From positions 620,001-684,000 of the forward strand of contig JAUHVY010000002.1 of assembly GCA_030424975.1 (NCBI GenBank): a stretch of DNA of 64,000 nt, read 5' to 3'. The stretch comes from Alphaproteobacteria bacterium. Lineage in GTDB: Bacteria > Pseudomonadota > Alphaproteobacteria > Micavibrionales > Micavibrionaceae. Under the pieces are notes generated by a model. It was not told the origin of the DNA. It saw nothing but the letters and a program-made list of their open reading frames with translations, and made no database searches. Below, piece by piece: positions 43,832 through 53,100 of the stretch. Numbering within the stretch: the stretch's first letter is position 1; every line of letters starts with the position of its first letter. The translations under genes and the position numbers were made by a program.

Positions 43832-46597
43832 ATGACAAAAAGAATGTTGATCGATGCATCGCATGTTGAAGAAACACGCGTTGCGATCACAGATGGTAAT
43901 CGCTTAACCGAGTATGATTACGAAAGCCAAAGTCGCAAACCCCTAAAAGGCAGTATATTTTTAGCAAAAGTAACGCGCGTTGAGCCGTCACTGCAGGCTG
44001 CCTTTGTTAATTTTGGCGGTAACCGCCACGGGTTTTTGCCGTTTTCTGAAATTCATCCCGACTATTTCCGCATACCGGTTTCTGACCGCGAAGCGTTAAT
44101 GGCAGAGCAGGAAGAATTGCTGAAACAACATGATGAAGAGGAAGAGGCCTTTGATGAAGACGGCGCGTCGGATGATGAAGATCATGATGTGCAAGATGCT
44201 GATGATGTTGAAGAAGATCATGAGCCGGAGGTCGTTGGCGGTAATATCCCTGCGATAGAGGATGATGCGGAAGAGGCGAAAGCTGAGCCGGCAGATGCAG
44301 AGCAAGAAGAAAAGCCGAAAAAGGGTCGTGGTCGCGCTGCAAAGAAAGCATCAACCAAGGAAAAGAAAGCCACGGATGATGAAATAGAAGCAGAAACAGA
44401 AGCAGAAGCGGAAGAGGCCGAAGACGAAGCCTCCGATGAAAACGTATCTGATGATGCTGATGCTAATGGCGATGATGAAGCGAAAGATGTCTCTTCTGAG
44501 GATGGTGCTGATGGTGCTGAAGGTGATGAAGAAGGCGATGATGCAAAGAATAAAAATCGCCGTCGTCGCGGATATCGTGGCCGCGGTCGCGGTCGCGGTC
44601 GTCACGGACAGAACCGCAACAAAAACGTAGAGGTTGTCGGTGGCGAAGAAATTGATGACGAGCAACGTTTCCGTTTCAATTTGCGCCGCAAGTATAAAAT
44701 TCAGGAAGTCATCAAGCGCGGGCAAATCATGCTTGTGCAGGTGAATAAAGAAGAGCGCGGAAATAAAGGTGCGGCTGTTGGTACGTATCTGTCTTTGCCG
44801 GGTCGTTATTGCGTGCTTATGCCAAACAGTCCGCGTGCGGGTGGTGTGAGCCGTAAAATCGCAAATCACAAAGACCGTGCGCGTATGCGTGACATTGTCA
44901 AAAGCCTGGAAGTGCCAAAGGGTATGTCGGTGATCGTTCGTACGGCAGGAGTTGCACGAACAAAGGCAGAGATTAAGCGCGATCTTGATTACCTTATGCG
45001 CCTATGGGACAGCATTCGTGAATTGACGTTGGAATCAACTGCGCCTGCAACCGTGTATGAAGAAGCGGATCTGATTAAACGTGCGGTTCGTGACCATTAC
45101 ACACGCGACGTGGAAGAAATTCTTGTTGCCGGTGAAGAGGGGCACAAAATTGCCCGTGACTTCATGAAGATGATGATCCCGTCACATGTTAAAAAGGTTG
45201 TGAAATACGAAGATAACCAATTACCTCTATTTCACCGCTATCAAATTGAAAATCAAATTGATGAGATCGGTCAGGTAGAGGTGCGCTTGCGCTCCGGTGG
45301 TTACTTGGTGATTAACCCGACTGAGGCTTTGGTGTCTATTGACGTGAACTCCGGTAAGGCGACCAAGGGCCGCCATATTGAGGAAACCGCGTTAAAGACG
45401 AACCTGGAGGCTGCGGATGAGGTTGCGCGTCAATTACGTTTGCGTGACCTTGGTGGTTTGGTTGTTATCGACTTTATCGATATGGAAGACCGTCGCAATA
45501 ATGGCAAGGTCGAGCGCCGTATGAAAGAGGCACTTTCAACTGATCGTGCCCGCGTACAGGTCGGGCGTATTTCATCTTTTGGTTTGATGGAATTATCCCG
45601 CCAGCGTCTAAGCCCGAGTTTGACCGAAGCGCAGTTTGAAAAATGTTGTAACTGTTCAGGTTCCGGCGTTGTGCGTACGGCTGATGCGATGTCTATTATC
45701 GTGCTACGTGCAATCGAGGAAGAGGGTATTCGCGCCCGCGCTGCGCAGATCATCGTGCATGTTACGGCCGAGGTTGCGCTTTATATGCTGAATTACAAGC
45801 GTAAGAAACTTGGTGATATCGAGGAGCGTTATGGCTTTGAAATTCTGATCCGTGTGGATGAGAGTTTGCCTGCTTCTGAGTGCCGTGTGGAGGTTTCTGT
45901 GCCGTTGGATCGTTCGAAGAAACAGGATGATGATGCACAAGATGCGCCTGCAGAAAAGGCGCCTGCTGAAGCTTCTCAACCAGCATCTGAAGAGGACAAA
46001 GACGAAAGCGCAGGCAATAAAAAGAGTCGTCGTCGTGGTCGTCGTGGTGGTCGTAATCGTAACAAGCGTAACGCCGATGGTGATGCGCAAAATGAAGATG
46101 CAAACGTGAAGGATGCTGATGCGTCTGATGCTTCTGAAGGTGATAAATCCGAGAAGCAGGAAAAGCCGTCAAAGGATAAGCAAGACGCAGTTGCTGATGA
46201 AAGTGCAAAGGACGAAAAAGCAGAGGAAAAGCCCAAGCGTCGTCGTCGCAGCACAAAGAAAGCAGATGATAAAGCGAAAAGCGATGCATCTGAAGACAAG
46301 TCAGCCGCCAGTGCCAATGATGATGTAAAGCCTGATGGTGCTCCGAAAAAACAGGCGTCAAAATCTGCCAAAGATGCGGATAAGGCCGATGCTCCGAAAG
46401 AGGTAAAGGGCGAAAAGCAGGCGGAAAAAGCAGAGGAAAAGCCGAAGGGGGTTGCTAAGGCAGATAAGCCGAAAGCTGCACCAAAGAAGAAGCCTGCCGC
46501 TAAGAAAGCTGATAACGACAGTGCGAAAGAGCATGAAGTCGTTAATCAAATGCCGAATGAGAAGAAAAAAGGCTGGTGGAACCGCTTGGTTGAATAA
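43832..46597 (+). CDS. rne: Ribonuclease E
   Basis: RNase E starts decay and maturation of many RNAs and forms the core of the degradosome. The 921-residue protein begins MTKRMLIDASHVEETRVAIT. An S1 domain starts at about residue 35 (GSIFLAKVTRVEPSLQAAFV) and is interrupted by about 170 residues of acidic sequence (about 95-265) ending in an Arg/Gly stretch (RRRRGYRGRGRGRGRHG). It resumes with FRFNLRRKYKIQEVIKRGQI. The 5' sensor and RNase H-like parts follow, with catalytic-site text ALVSIDVNSGKATKGRH and VVIDFIDMEDRRNNGKVERR. The zinc link CCNCSGSG is near residue 605. From about 690 on the sequence is a long Lys/Ala/Glu/Asp scaffold with Arg patches (KSRRRGRRGGRNRNKR), ending KKKGWWNRLVE. 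This scaffold would bind RNA and degradosome partners. Confidence 0.96.
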   Translation: MTKRMLIDASHVEETRVAITDGNRLTEYDYESQSRKPLKGSIFLAKVTRVEPSLQAAFVNFGGNRHGFLPFSEIHPDYFRIPVSDREALMAEQEELLKQHDEEEEAFDEDGASDDEDHDVQDADDVEEDHEPEVVGGNIPAIEDDAEEAKAEPADAEQEEKPKKGRGRAAKKASTKEKKATDDEIEAETEAEAEEAEDEASDENVSDDADANGDDEAKDVSSEDGADGAEGDEEGDDAKNKNRRRRGYRGRGRGRGRHGQNRNKNVEVVGGEEIDDEQRFRFNLRRKYKIQEVIKRGQIMLVQVNKEERGNKGAAVGTYLSLPGRYCVLMPNSPRAGGVSRKIANHKDRARMRDIVKSLEVPKGMSVIVRTAGVARTKAEIKRDLDYLMRLWDSIRELTLESTAPATVYEEADLIKRAVRDHYTRDVEEILVAGEEGHKIARDFMKMMIPSHVKKVVKYEDNQLPLFHRYQIENQIDEIGQVEVRLRSGGYLVINPTEALVSIDVNSGKATKGRHIEETALKTNLEAADEVARQLRLRDLGGLVVIDFIDMEDRRNNGKVERRMKEALSTDRARVQVGRISSFGLMELSRQRLSPSLTEAQFEKCCNCSGSGVVRTADAMSIIVLRAIEEEGIRARAAQIIVHVTAEVALYMLNYKRKKLGDIEERYGFEILIRVDESLPASECRVEVSVPLDRSKKQDDDAQDAPAEKAPAEASQPASEEDKDESAGNKKSRRRGRRGGRNRNKRNADGDAQNEDANVKDADASDASEGDKSEKQEKPSKDKQDAVADESAKDEKAEEKPKRRRRSTKKADDKAKSDASEDKSAASANDDVKPDGAPKKQASKSAKDADKADAPKEVKGEKQAEKAEEKPKGVAKADKPKAAPKKKPAAKKADNDSAKEHEVVNQMPNEKKKGWWNRLVE

Positions 46598-46629
46598 GTT
46601 TTTCCACTTGGTTATATGAAGTTTAAATG

Positions 46630-46659
46630 ACAGGGCATTTTATGTGCCCTGTTTTTTTT
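46630..46659 (+). terminator. Intrinsic terminator of rne
   Basis: ACAGGGCA (46630-46637) pairs with TGCCCTGT (46645-46652) and is followed by a T run, 33 bases after the rne stop. Confidence 0.88.
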
Positions 46660-46736
46660 ACGACAGTTTGTGCAATCTTAGGTGCGAGTTGTTTTTTTAT
46701 GGGTTACAAAAGCGTTTTTTAAAGCGTTTTGTTATT

Positions 46737-47480
46737 TTATCGTACGACAAGAAGTTGGAAGAAGTGGTACTTATTCTGGCTGCTGCCGAATTCATAGATG
46801 CAGCCCGCTTCTTTGCCGAAAACTTGTGGGGATTCGTTTGTCGCATCCGTTCCGCCAAGTACGTTTATCGTGGCGATGGTGGAGAATGACCCTGTATAAT
46901 GTGTTCCTTGTGTAATGTCTTGCTGTCTTGGGGCGTCGCCGTTCGGGTTATCAATGCCTAATATATTGTTGATCGCAAGGCACATGTCTTTTGAAATTTC
47001 GGAGGCGAGCATTAACAATTCTGTGCATGATATGTCGTTATCATCACAGCCAAAGCCATATAAGCTGTTTCCGATCACGACCTCCCAATCCCGAGAATAA
47101 TTAGGTATATTGATAATCGTTGCTGCACTTTTATAGGGGATGCCGCCGCCAGCGACGTTAAAAACTTCGCATGTTTCATCGGGGCAGTTCGCATTATTAT
47201 AAGAGGCGTTAATAGCATCAAAATCGAGGTCGTTTTCACTTACGCCGTTTAGTATCATTTGTGTTACGGCGTTTTGTACTGATTTCCCGTAACGTATAAG
47301 CGCGGCAGCCTTTACACGGTTTTGTTCAAATGAGCCTGTTTGGTTCACGCTTGACCCGCTTTTGGTGATCATAGCCGTTAAAAAGCCCAGCAATGCGATG
47401 GCGATCAGGATAAGCCAAATTACATTACCTGATTCAGGGTGTGCTTGTAGGTGGTGTGCGTGATATCTGCGCTTGTTCAT
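46737..47480 (-). CDS. Pseudopilin-like exported protein of unknown function
   Basis: The 247-residue protein has a basic, His-rich start (MNKRRYHAHHLQAHPESG) directly followed by a membrane helix (NVIWLILIAIALLGFLTAMI). This is the layout of type IV pilin-like or pseudopilin leaders cut after Gly, but the usual Glu at +5 is missing. The mature part begins with Ser/Asn/Thr-rich text and a helix. It contains several Cys (CPDETCEVF, FGCDDNDISC, CLAINN, AGCIYEF) that could form disulfides outside the cell. The gene starts 4 bases after the aminotransferase stop, so they are co-transcribed. I recognise no named family; it may be a secretion or surface component related to the type IV secretion genes at the right end. 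Confidence 0.7.
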   Translation of the reverse strand: MNKRRYHAHHLQAHPESGNVIWLILIAIALLGFLTAMITKSGSSVNQTGSFEQNRVKAAALIRYGKSVQNAVTQMILNGVSENDLDFDAINASYNNANCPDETCEVFNVAGGGIPYKSAATIINIPNYSRDWEVVIGNSLYGFGCDDNDISCTELLMLASEISKDMCLAINNILGIDNPNGDAPRQQDITQGTHYTGSFSTIATINVLGGTDATNESPQVFGKEAGCIYEFGSSQNKYHFFQLLVVR

Positions 47481-47484
47481 GCAG

Positions 47485-48642
47485 TTATGATTGCCAGTTT
47501 TTCAATCTCTTGCAAGCTTCGATTATTTTTTCTTCGCTATCGGCGTAGCAAATGCGGATGCCATGTGCGCCGCGTGTTAAATCAAAGTCAACGCCCGGTG
47601 TTGTTGATACATGCGCCTCATCCAGCATGCGCGCGCAGAAAACCTCACTGTCATTTGTCAGGTGATGCACATCTGCATAAACGTAAAACGCGCCGGCAGC
47701 GTTGGTGAAGGTCGGAATATTCGCCAGCGGAAGTTCACGCATTAGGATTTCACGGTTCTTGCGATAGCATTCAACATAGGTGTCAAGTTCATCAATGTAG
47801 TCGAATACTTTATAGGCGACATGTTGGGAGATTGTCGGCGCGGATACAAATAAACTTTCCGACAGTTTCTTTACGCGCTCTGCGACATCAAGTGGTAATA
47901 CTGTCCAGCCCAGACGCCATCCCGTCATTGCGAAATATTTTGAAAATGTATTCAGAACGATGGCGGTATCTGAATATTTAAGTGCGGTTTGTGCTTTTTC
48001 ACCATATGTGATGCCATGATATGCTTCATCGGAAATCAGGCGTATGCCGCGCTCTTCACACCATAGGCATATTTTCTCAAACTCAATCTCGTCAATCATC
48101 GTGCCCGCAGGGTTTGATGGGGAATTAATGATTAATCCGTCAAAATCTTCGTCACAATTTTTCAATAGGTCGAGTGTTGGTTGATAATTGTCTTCTGCGC
48201 GGGATTCGATTTCCACGACCTGCAGGTTTAGTGACTTTAAGATATTGCGATAGGCGGGGTAGGTCGGTGTTGTAACCGCAATGCGTGCGCCCTCGTCAAA
48301 GGCGGCAATGAAATCAAGGATAAAGCCACTGGAGGATCCTGTTGTAATAACAATTTGTGCGGGAGATACGCTGACGCCGTAATAATCATTATAGTATTGA
48401 GCAATGCGTTCGCGCAGTGCGGGCGTGCCCACTGCCTCTGTATAACCTTGGGTCGGATCGCGTTTTATAACCTCAACAGCGTAATCTAGTGCCCCTTGGG
48501 GCGCGCCGAAACATGGTTGCCCCGCACCCATGCGCACAATATTTTCGCCTGTGGCCTCACGCTCGTTGACTTGACGCAGGATATCTAATGCACGAAACAC
48601 CGCAATGTTTGATCTGTCTGATAGTTTTAATGTTTTTGCCAT
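47485..48642 (-). CDS. Class I/II pyridoxal-phosphate aminotransferase
   Basis: The 385-residue protein (from MAKTLKLSDRSNIAVFRALD; a TTG five codons earlier is an alternative) is a fold type I PLP enzyme. It has RMGAGQPCFGAPQGALDYAV, TGSSSGFILDFIAAF, NSPSNPAGTMI, the Asp/Tyr pair in LISDEAYHGITYG, and the Schiff-base lysine in NTFSKYFAMTGWRLGW. RDPTQGYTEAVGTPALRERI and HGIRICYA are typical of the aspartate aminotransferase superfamily. The substrate is unknown. It resembles the other aminotransferase in this window (18855) in motifs, yet differs much in the rest. The pseudopilin-like gene follows with a 4-base gap. Confidence 0.9.
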   Translation of the reverse strand: MAKTLKLSDRSNIAVFRALDILRQVNEREATGENIVRMGAGQPCFGAPQGALDYAVEVIKRDPTQGYTEAVGTPALRERIAQYYNDYYGVSVSPAQIVITTGSSSGFILDFIAAFDEGARIAVTTPTYPAYRNILKSLNLQVVEIESRAEDNYQPTLDLLKNCDEDFDGLIINSPSNPAGTMIDEIEFEKICLWCEERGIRLISDEAYHGITYGEKAQTALKYSDTAIVLNTFSKYFAMTGWRLGWTVLPLDVAERVKKLSESLFVSAPTISQHVAYKVFDYIDELDTYVECYRKNREILMRELPLANIPTFTNAAGAFYVYADVHHLTNDSEVFCARMLDEAHVSTTPGVDFDLTRGAHGIRICYADSEEKIIEACKRLKNWQS

Positions 48643-48734
48643 GTTGCGATCACCCAATAGTTAATGTGTCAAAAAACGACCGACACAACAAAGCCTTATA
48701 TGGCATCAGAAATCAAGATGAAATTACGCATATC

Positions 48735-48890
48735 GAATTGTTAAAGTAAAATTAAAAGTAAAAGCAATTTATATAAAATTTTATGTAAATTTTATACTTA
48801 TTTTATTTAATAAAAATGCGTAAATAATAATAATTAAATTTATTTTGAATTTTATTTACTTTGTATTTACTTATTGCGTGTTATGTTAAA
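48735..48890. repeat. Very AT-rich tract with paired TTTACTT repeats
   Basis: Nearly all A and T. AAGTAAA occurs twice, 12 bases apart (48744-48750 and 48756-48762), and its complement TTTACTT occurs twice, 11 bases apart (48855-48861 and 48866-48872). The two pairs are thus inverted to each other about 95 bases apart, with helical-turn spacing inside each pair. This suggests binding of a dimeric protein or nucleoid protein upstream of the 32-codon ORF. No gene is seen in the tract. Confidence 0.5.
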
Positions 48891-48909
48891 CATATAAGGA
48901 GTTACGGAA

Positions 48910-49008
48910 ATGATTATGAGTTCAATCTTATTTTTATCGGCAGTTTTGAGCTTTGTATGCTCAATAGTTTCAGCTTTTAAACCGGACTTTTTGGGAAAAG
49001 ACCAGTGA
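48910..49008 (+). CDS. Small hydrophobic ORF, 32 residues
   Basis: The ATG at 48910 follows AAGGAG at about 10 bases, a good ribosome binding site. The peptide (MIMSSILFLSAVLSFVCSIV then SAFKPDFLGKDQ) is one membrane helix with a short charged end. Another Met two codons later is an alternative start. It lies in a structured gap of about 600 bases and is followed by hairpins at 49019-49040 and 49047-49086 and a terminator at 49165-49195. Type I toxins and other membrane micro-proteins look like this. No antitoxin RNA is identifiable from sequence alone, so the function is open. Confidence 0.5.
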   Translation: MIMSSILFLSAVLSFVCSIVSAFKPDFLGKDQ

Positions 49009-49018
49009 TTGGGACCTT

Positions 49019-49040
49019 TGAGGGAGGAGCAGCTCCCTCA
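49019..49040 (+). repeat. Strong hairpin after the 32-codon ORF
   Basis: TGAGGGAG and CTCCCTCA form a perfect 8-bp stem with a 6-base loop, 10 bases after the ORF stop. No T run follows, so it is not a classic terminator; it may be an RNA stability or regulatory element. Confidence 0.6.
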
Positions 49041-49046
49041 TCCACG

Positions 49047-49086
49047 AATTTTGTATGTTTATCTTAGTATTGTCATATACAAAATT
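49047..49086. repeat. 10-bp inverted repeat in the 3' region
   Basis: AATTTTGTAT (49047-49056) and ATACAAAATT (49077-49086) are perfect inverted repeats with a 20-base loop. Between the hairpins and the terminator no coding frame is supported. Confidence 0.5.
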
Positions 49087-49164
49087 TGTCAAAATAGAAG
49101 AATTTGTGCCCCCCTTTGCCTAGCAGATTCTTCATCATATAGATTTTGACAAGTTTTACTTTAT

Positions 49165-49195
49165 AACCACCGGCTTTGTCCGGTGGTTTTTTTTT
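49165..49195 (+). terminator. Strong intrinsic terminator of the small-ORF unit
   Basis: AACCACCGG (49165-49173) pairs with CCGGTGGTT (49180-49188), followed by a T run. It separates the small ORF and its hairpins from the next secreted-protein gene. Confidence 0.88.
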
Positions 49196-49253
49196 GCCAT
49201 GCGTGTATTATGGCGCTACACTATGTTGGTTCAATAAGGATTAAGGTAAAAAT

Positions 49254-49883
49254 ATGCTGTTTAGAAGAATCACTTTATCTGCGCTATGCGCGCTTTCGCT
49301 GGGTGTACAAGGTGTAGCATTTGCGCAAGATCAAGCCGCGGATACCGGGCAACATAACGCGCCGTCACAAAGTCAACAGGAATTGGCGAAGGCTCAGGCT
49401 GATGCTATGCGCGGATATGTGGGTGATATTATGAAGAAGCTTGAAGCAGATGAGTTGAATCACTTTATGGTGCTTATTGTGAATTATAACATGTTCAGTA
49501 TGGTTACGAATGTGCGTGATTCGATTAAAGGGGCGGTTAATGAGTGTTCTGAAAATAATAAAGAAATGCGTGATCAGCTAAATTCTCGATTTGAGGCGTG
49601 GGATGAGGCCGTTAGCGAAGGTATGGAAGAATCACGTCAAAACATTGAAAATCTTGGTCTTGCGCAGGACTATGTGACGCAAGATGAATTAAAGATGGTC
49701 TATAAAATGGTTGAGGCCACGCGCAAGTCTGACGGGAGCCAATTTAATTCAATACCGGTGACCACGCCTGAGGCCTGTGAATTTATGCTCAGTAAGATGG
49801 ATGAAACACAAAACAGTATGCTCCTTTTATTACGGGCGACTAATCAGAGTTATCCTGCGATTTTACAGAAAAATCAAAAGTAA
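49254..49883 (+). CDS. Secreted protein of unknown function, 209 residues
   Basis: The precursor has a signal peptide (MLFRRITLSALCALSLGVQG ending VAFAQ). The mature protein starts with a Gln/Ser/Asn-rich linker and is then mostly helical: ELAKAQADAMRGYVGDIMKK, MFSMVTNVRDSIKGAVNECS, and a region with SRFEAWDEAVSEGMEESRQN. Two Cys (NECSEN and EACEFM) may pair. AAGGATTAAGG lies before the ATG. No domain is recognised. It stands between two terminators, so it is a single-gene unit upstream of the 1615-residue protein, and both may belong to the same accessory cluster. Confidence 0.78.
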   Translation: MLFRRITLSALCALSLGVQGVAFAQDQAADTGQHNAPSQSQQELAKAQADAMRGYVGDIMKKLEADELNHFMVLIVNYNMFSMVTNVRDSIKGAVNECSENNKEMRDQLNSRFEAWDEAVSEGMEESRQNIENLGLAQDYVTQDELKMVYKMVEATRKSDGSQFNSIPVTTPEACEFMLSKMDETQNSMLLLLRATNQSYPAILQKNQK

Positions 49884-49887
49884 TGTG

Positions 49888-49914
49888 AAAGGGAGCCGTG
49901 AGTGGCTCCTTTTT
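49888..49914 (+). terminator. Intrinsic terminator after the 209-residue protein gene
   Basis: GGAGCC (49892-49897) pairs with GGCTCC (49904-49909), followed by five T, a few bases after the stop. Confidence 0.8.
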
Positions 49915-50016
49915 GTAAGGCAGGCGCGGTTTTGCGAATCTTTTACACATAAAATAAAATTTGAAAAAAAATGAGGAATGTGCAAGAATAAGCGTAACTC
50001 GTATAAGTGGGTAAAT

Positions 50017-50065
50017 AAAACCGTCAAAAAATAAACGAAAATAACGGTTTAAGTGAATATATAAT
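50017..50065 (+). promoter_or_regulatory. Inverted repeat with -10 element before the 1615-residue gene
   Basis: AAACCGT (50018-50024) and ACGGTTT (50044-50050) are inverted around 19 bases. A TATAAT lies at 50060-50065, so the repeat covers the expected -35 region. This looks like an operator, though no regulator gene is near. Confidence 0.4.
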
Positions 50066-50102
50066 CGGGGCAAAGAACCCGGAATATTTAAAAGGGTGTA
50101 AC

Positions 50103-53100
50103 ATGGCAGGTCCGACCGGCGGAAATACAATAAGTCTTAACCAAGATCAGGTATTAACAATGCATGACCAAGTTTTGGGTCTTGCAATGGTTATTGGTAT
50201 GCCTCCCCCCCCGAATGGCGGGTATGATGCCGCATACGGTCAAATGTTAAACGGCGCAATTCAAGAAATAATAGGTGCCAATACACGCTATGTTGTTCCC
50301 AACCCTGAAGATGACGCCTACAATACCGTTTCTGAAAGAATTTACATGGGGCTTGATCCTCAATTTGCAAGCAGCTTTGGTTTGGAATCTGCTGCTGATG
50401 TAAAAGAGCTTTTGCAAAATGTTGATGAATACACACTCACTTTGAATCAGCTTCAAGCCTCTGGCGTCGATTTTGCGGCCTTAGCACAGCAACAACAGCA
50501 ACAAACGAATACACAAAGTCAGCCGCAAATGCGTACGGAAACGCGTACGCAGCCAAGTCGCGAAGTGCCTGATGACGTTAAGGCACGTGTTCAGCGTGTC
50601 GAAGCGGCATTGAAAAATTCCGCCGGATCAATAGATGGTCTTAGTGAATCATCTATAGGTGCGATTGATGGTATTTTAGATGAAAAATCCTATGCTGCGT
50701 ATGAGACGGCATTGTCGTTTATGGCCCAAAAGGCGGGTTTATCTGATGAATTGGCGGCGCAGGGTGGAACATACACCCCTGCTTTCGGTCAGCAGTTAAA
50801 GACTGCTTTGGATGGCAGATTAGATACAGCGTTAAGTTTAGCTGGCAGGGCTTTGCTTGATGAAGATACAATCAAAGGTTATGAAGCTCTTAAGCGTTCT
50901 TTGCCGCAGCTCGTGTCAGATTTAAATTATTTGCATGAAAAAAATGAATTGCGTCCTGTGACGACGCAAACTGTTACCGTGCAGATTCCCGTTGAAACGC
51001 CGCAAGAAAATGTTCCGGCAGGCAATCAGAATAACGTCAGTGACAATCAGGGCGGTGGAAGTGCCAATGACGAGCAACCGGAAAATACAAATCAAAACAA
51101 TCAGCCGGAGCAGAGCGTAAGAACATTATCTGCGGAAGTTATTGCGGATAATAAGCTCATTCAGGAAACACTTCGTGATGCACTTGCCGAGCAAGGGTTG
51201 TCTACGCAGGGACTGCGTACAGACGGTCAATGGGATCAAACAAGCTTAACAAAGCTCAATGCTGTGATTGATATAATTAAAGCGCAGACAGGTTTGAACA
51301 CCGGTGAATTTTCTGCCACCGGATATGTTTCAGGCTTAGGTGATGCGATTAAGCAAAAAATTGCTTCTGATGATGCTCTTAAAACGCAAGTTTTGAACGT
51401 AATGACCGAAGCTGATTTGAATAAGCTTCTTGATACGATGGAAGGTCTGAGCGCTCAGAATGAATTGCGTGTTTCCGTTGGTAGCGGCGCAACTGTGCAG
51501 CAGGGCCCGGCTGAAATGACAACTGAGCTTGCAACGAAAGTTGTTGAGCAAGCATTGTTTAAAATCGGTGGCCAGATGGCCGGTGCGCAAGGTGGCGGCG
51601 AAGGTGGTATGCTTAGCATGATCACAGGTGCGCTGGGCGGCGGTGAAACAAAGGGTCCGTTTACGCCATTAACCGAAGAACAGGCAAATGACGGTGTGTT
51701 TGATAATGCGTCCCGTGATTTGACAGCGCAGGCCATCATGATGCTGAAGGGCATGAATGGTGATGAAAATGCCGATGGTTCATATGATGAAAATGTCGGT
51801 AATCAATTGATGATGGGTATTTTGACGAAAGATTCGTTCAACGATATCCGTAATCAAATGACAATGTCTGCAGAGCAGGCGGCTTTGTTAGGAATTTCTG
51901 TGCCTGAGGGTAATAGTACGACTTTACCAATTCCGAAAATGTCGGAAGAGCACGCCCGCGAGCTTTTGAGTGGTCATTATGACCAGTTAACCAGCAAGTT
52001 CCAAAGCGAAGCGGAGTTTAACGCCTATAGAGAGCGTATCATGCCGTTAACGCTTATGTTCGACAGCATGAATAAATTGCATCAGGAAAATATCTTGATG
52101 GATAATGAGCGTGCGAAGCAGGTCAATAATAAAAATATGATGCTTGATATGGCCGGCCAGATGATGGATCAGTTCGCGCCGGGCTTGAAGAGCTTTTTAC
52201 AAGATTTCTTCACCAATAGCGAATTCGGAAAAATGATTTCCGGCGTTCTTGCCGTGTTTGGCATTAATGTTGGTCGCCTATGGGGTGATAATGATGAAAA
52301 TGCCGCTTTGGAGCGCGCTGAACCGGCTATCGCCAAAGGGTTTGAGCATTTTTATGAGAATGCAAAAGACGATTTGACAGAAGAGCTAAGCCGCGATCCT
52401 AATCATCAGGAAGTGATGGCCAGAACATCAGAAGACATGATGGAAAAGCTTGAAGGTAGCTGGGCATTCGGTAAAGCCATGGACATTCTGTTTAAGGATC
52501 AGGATGAACAAGTTATTCATGATGCTGTTGAAAATGCATTGGCGCAGGCATCTGCCCAAAGCACACCTGAGGCATCACGTCAGGCATTTTCACAAAGCCT
52601 GATTGAGGCCGGTAAACAGTTCCAGAACGGTCAAGACTTAGACGTCGCTGCGATTAACGCCTATCTAGCAGAAGCGCAGCAAGAAATTCAGGCCACAAAC
52701 GGTACTATCCCGACGACGAGTGAAGGGCAAACTAACGCCGTGGGTGGCGTTATTCCCGGAAACACACAGGAAAACCAAGGCGCAGGAAACAATACCGGAA
52801 ATGATACGAATGCTTCTTCGAATGTAACTTCTGAGGTGTTAACACAGGCCAGTATTAACGAATCTACCGGCCAACCGCATACGCGAAATGATGAAGCGCC
52901 GGTTGTTGATGCTGATGTTGTGGAAGCAGGTAACCAACGCGTTGAACTTGCGTTTACACCAAACAGAGATGAATGGGTTCAGGGGCCATTGCGTTATTCA
53001 CACGGCCGTGTACAGGATATTCAAGAGGTTCTCGGCAATAATGCTGATAAGCTTGATTTATCACTAGACGCTGACATGATGAAAATTAACGGTACATATT

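Noticed and set aside
44007-46549. Several antisense frames in the acidic and basic tails of rne
   Set aside because: They are products of biased codons (GAT, GAA, AAG) read on other frames, giving low-complexity His, Leu or Ser text.
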